Source: Actinomycetota bacterium
Lineage (GTDB): Bacteria > Actinomycetota > Humimicrobiia > Humimicrobiales > Humimicrobiaceae
Assembly: GCA_015711775.1 (NCBI GenBank)
Contig: JACVJB010000038.1
Location: 1-7,132 of the forward strand
DNA: 7,132 bases
Direction: 5' to 3'
In this document: positions 5,614 to 7,132 of the stretch, piece by piece
Position numbering within the stretch: the first letter of the stretch is position 1
Layout: every line of letters starts with the position of its first letter
The notes under the pieces: generated by a model
Database searches by the model: none
The model's input: only the letters and a program-made list of their open reading frames with translations
Told to the model about the DNA's origin: nothing
Translations under genes and position numbers: made by a program

Positions 5614-6351
5614 ATGACTTACAGTTTAAAGGAGATTAAAAAGTCATATTTAAATGATAAAAATATCCTGGACAGATCTTTTTACAGCCGTGATACTTCG
5701 ACGGTTGCAAAAGAGCTTATTGGAAAGGTTCTTGTAAGAATTTGCGGCAACGTGCTCTCAGGCGCTGTTTTAAGCGGAATAATTATTGAAACTGAGGCAT
5801 ATTACGGCACAGGCGATCCTGCAAGCCATGCCTATAGAGGCAAGACTCCGCGTTCTGAAATAATGTTTGGCAGAGCAGGCATATCTTATGTTTACTTCTG
5901 CTATGGAATGTATTATCTGTTAAACGCTGTAACAGAAGAAGTTGATACTCCCGGCGCAGTGCTTATAAGGGCACTACTGCCCCTGGATGGAATTGACCAT
6001 ATGATAGAAAGAAGGCTTGCGCATAGAGCAGAAGTAAAAAGTAAAGATAGCTTTAAAGATCAAATAATAAATTCAGGTAATAAAAACAGGAATACTTTTT
6101 TAAAATCCGGAAATCCTGCAGATGGTCCAGGGAAGTTAACTGTCTGCTTTGGAATAAATATTTCTGATAATAAAAAAGATCTGACGAGCCCTTCAGGAAA
6201 TTTAAGGATATATGATTGCGGCATTAAAAACAGCCTTATCAAAATATCTTCTTTGCCAAGGGTTGGAATATCTTCAGCCAGGGAACTTCATTTGAGGTAT
6301 ATGGCTGAAAATATCAATTTAACCGAAAAGACTATAAGGATTAAGCAATGA
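5614..6351 (+). CDS. 3-methyladenine DNA glycosylase (AAG/MPG family)
   Basis: This 245-residue monofunctional DNA glycosylase excises alkylated purines such as 3-methyladenine and deaminated purines, starting base excision repair. The family core is clear: ARMS of conserved sequence run from VAKELIGKVLVR (31-42) through IIETEAYYG (57-65), ASHAYRGKTPR (70-80), YVYFCYGMYYLLNAV (92-106), GAVLIRALLPL (114-124) and GPGKLTVCFGI (171-181). By comparison with human AAG, Glu61 is the catalytic acid/base, Tyr63 and His72 line the base pocket, and Asn104 and Arg119 match conserved active-site residues. Bacterial members are usually about 200 residues. The extra length comes from a polar, Lys/Asn/Ser-rich insertion at about 136-168 and a longer N-terminus. 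The start is the first ATG compatible with the frame after the TATAAT box, but its ribosome site is weak. The stop overlaps the next gene's ATG as ATGA. Confidence 0.92.
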   Translation: MTYSLKEIKKSYLNDKNILDRSFYSRDTSTVAKELIGKVLVRICGNVLSGAVLSGIIIETEAYYGTGDPASHAYRGKTPRSEIMFGRAGISYVYFCYGMYYLLNAVTEEVDTPGAVLIRALLPLDGIDHMIERRLAHRAEVKSKDSFKDQIINSGNKNRNTFLKSGNPADGPGKLTVCFGINISDNKKDLTSPSGNLRIYDCGIKNSLIKISSLPRVGISSARELHLRYMAENINLTEKTIRIKQ

Positions 6352-7132
6352 AGCATATTCTCATTACCGGAGGCGCCGGAGGCATAGGGCGCGCCGCTTC
6401 GGCCTATTTTGCGCAAATGGGCTGGAAAGTCTATTCCTGTGATATAGCCATGCAGGAAGAAACTGCAGAAAATATCATAGCGGTACCAATGGATATAAGA
6501 AATGCAGATAGCGTGGAGGCAGCATTCACTTTTATAAAAGCTCGCACAAACCGCCTTGATGCCATAGTCAATCTTGCAGGCGTATATATTATGGACTCGC
6601 TGGTGGAAGTTCCTGAAGAGGATTTCATGCGCATATTTGATATAAATGTCAACGGCGCTTACCGGGTCAACAGGCAGTTTTTGCCTCTTGTAACAAATGG
6701 CGGCAGGATAATTATTATTACAAGTGAGCTTTCCTGTCTAGACCCGCTGCCTTTTAATGGAATATACAGCATTACTAAATCTACGCTGGAGGCTTACGCT
6801 CATTCTCTAAGGCTGGAGCTGGCCCTGCTTAATATTCCTGTAATAACTATTCGCCCCGGTCCCATTGATACTAATCTTTTAAAAGACTCCTTCCTGTCCA
6901 TGGAGAGGATGTGCGCCAAAACTCAGCTTTATGGGTTAAGTTCCGTAAAATTTCATCAAATCATGAAAAAAGAAACTGGCAGAAATGTGCCGCTTCAAAA
7001 ACTTGCAGAGCTTATATACCGCAGCGCAGACACACCGCGGCCAAGACCTTCTTATTCTATTGGCAATGGGTTAATCCTGCGGCTTTTCTCGGCGCTGCCT
7101 GCCGGTACGCAGGCGGCTCTGATAAGGAACCT
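6348..7132 (+). CDS. Short-chain dehydrogenase/reductase, 3' end beyond the window
   Basis: This reading frame has 261 codons and is still open at the right edge, so the C-terminus is missing. It is a classical NAD(P)-dependent SDR. The nucleotide-binding TGGAGGIG is at residues 7-14, MDI at 48-50 marks the adenine-ring acidic residue, and NLAG at 75-78 replaces the usual NNAG/NAAG. Asn100 in INVNG, Ser126 in ITSELS, Tyr140 and Lys144 in YSITK form the catalytic tetrad, and RPGPIDT at 169-175 follows. Ser126 is 14 residues before Tyr140, one more than the common spacing. Asp32 after the second strand (SCDIA) hints at NAD over NADP. The start overlaps the glycosylase stop (ATGA), so translation is probably coupled. 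After about residue 180 the sequence carries the variable substrate lid, from which I cannot name a substrate. Confidence 0.88.
   Translation, partial: MKHILITGGAGGIGRAASAYFAQMGWKVYSCDIAMQEETAENIIAVPMDIRNADSVEAAFTFIKARTNRLDAIVNLAGVYIMDSLVEVPEEDFMRIFDINVNGAYRVNRQFLPLVTNGGRIIIITSELSCLDPLPFNGIYSITKSTLEAYAHSLRLELALLNIPVITIRPGPIDTNLLKDSFLSMERMCAKTQLYGLSSVKFHQIMKKETGRNVPLQKLAELIYRSADTPRPRPSYSIGNGLILRLFSALPAGTQAALIRN

Overview
The window is moderately AT-rich bacterial DNA, probably from an anaerobic or fermentative organism. It has good Shine-Dalgarno sites on several genes (AGGAGG before the alcohol dehydrogenase, AAGGAG before the redoxin), sigma70-like TATAAT -10 boxes and a sugar-binding lipoprotein with a Thr/Ser/Glu-rich linker. 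The sugar-binding lipoprotein style and an apparently leaderless kinase gene would fit a low-GC, uncultured Actinobacteriota-like lineage. A Firmicutes-like host is also possible, and nothing here settles it. No transposase, integrase, CRISPR array or complete RNA gene is visible.

Layout. Bases 1-303 hold no convincing gene, only a 21-base match to the 3' end of a tRNA (minus strand, 160-180). Next come an iron-dependent YqhD/BdhA-type alcohol/aldehyde dehydrogenase (minus, 304-1470), a divergent PfkB-family sugar kinase resembling fructokinase (plus, 1688-2647), and a thioredoxin-fold redoxin (minus, 2649-3230) convergent with the kinase and separated from it by one base. A second divergent intergenic region leads into a type 1 periplasmic sugar-binding lipoprotein (plus, 3407-4600), followed 20 bases later by a CyoE/CtaB-type heme O synthase homolog (4621-5526). 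After an 87-base gap come an AAG-family 3-methyladenine DNA glycosylase (5614-6351) and, overlapping it by ATGA, a short-chain dehydrogenase that runs off the right edge (6348 to 7132).

How the parts may fit. Sugar-binding protein, sugar kinase and aldehyde/alcohol dehydrogenase read as scattered parts of one sugar uptake and fermentation programme, although no ABC permease or ATPase is in view. The strongest unexpected signal is regulatory. The predicted promoters of the alcohol dehydrogenase and of the sugar-binding lipoprotein both carry an almost identical 16-base palindrome, AGTATTTGAAAATAYT. In each it fills the spacer between the -35 and the TATAAT box. The kinase promoter has a related palindrome (AGCATTTAAATGCT), and the redoxin promoter keeps one exact half-site (AAAATACT) in the same place next to TATAAT. 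This suggests one repressor-type regulator acting on four transcription units. The heme synthase, DNA glycosylase and SDR genes look like passengers of unrelated function.
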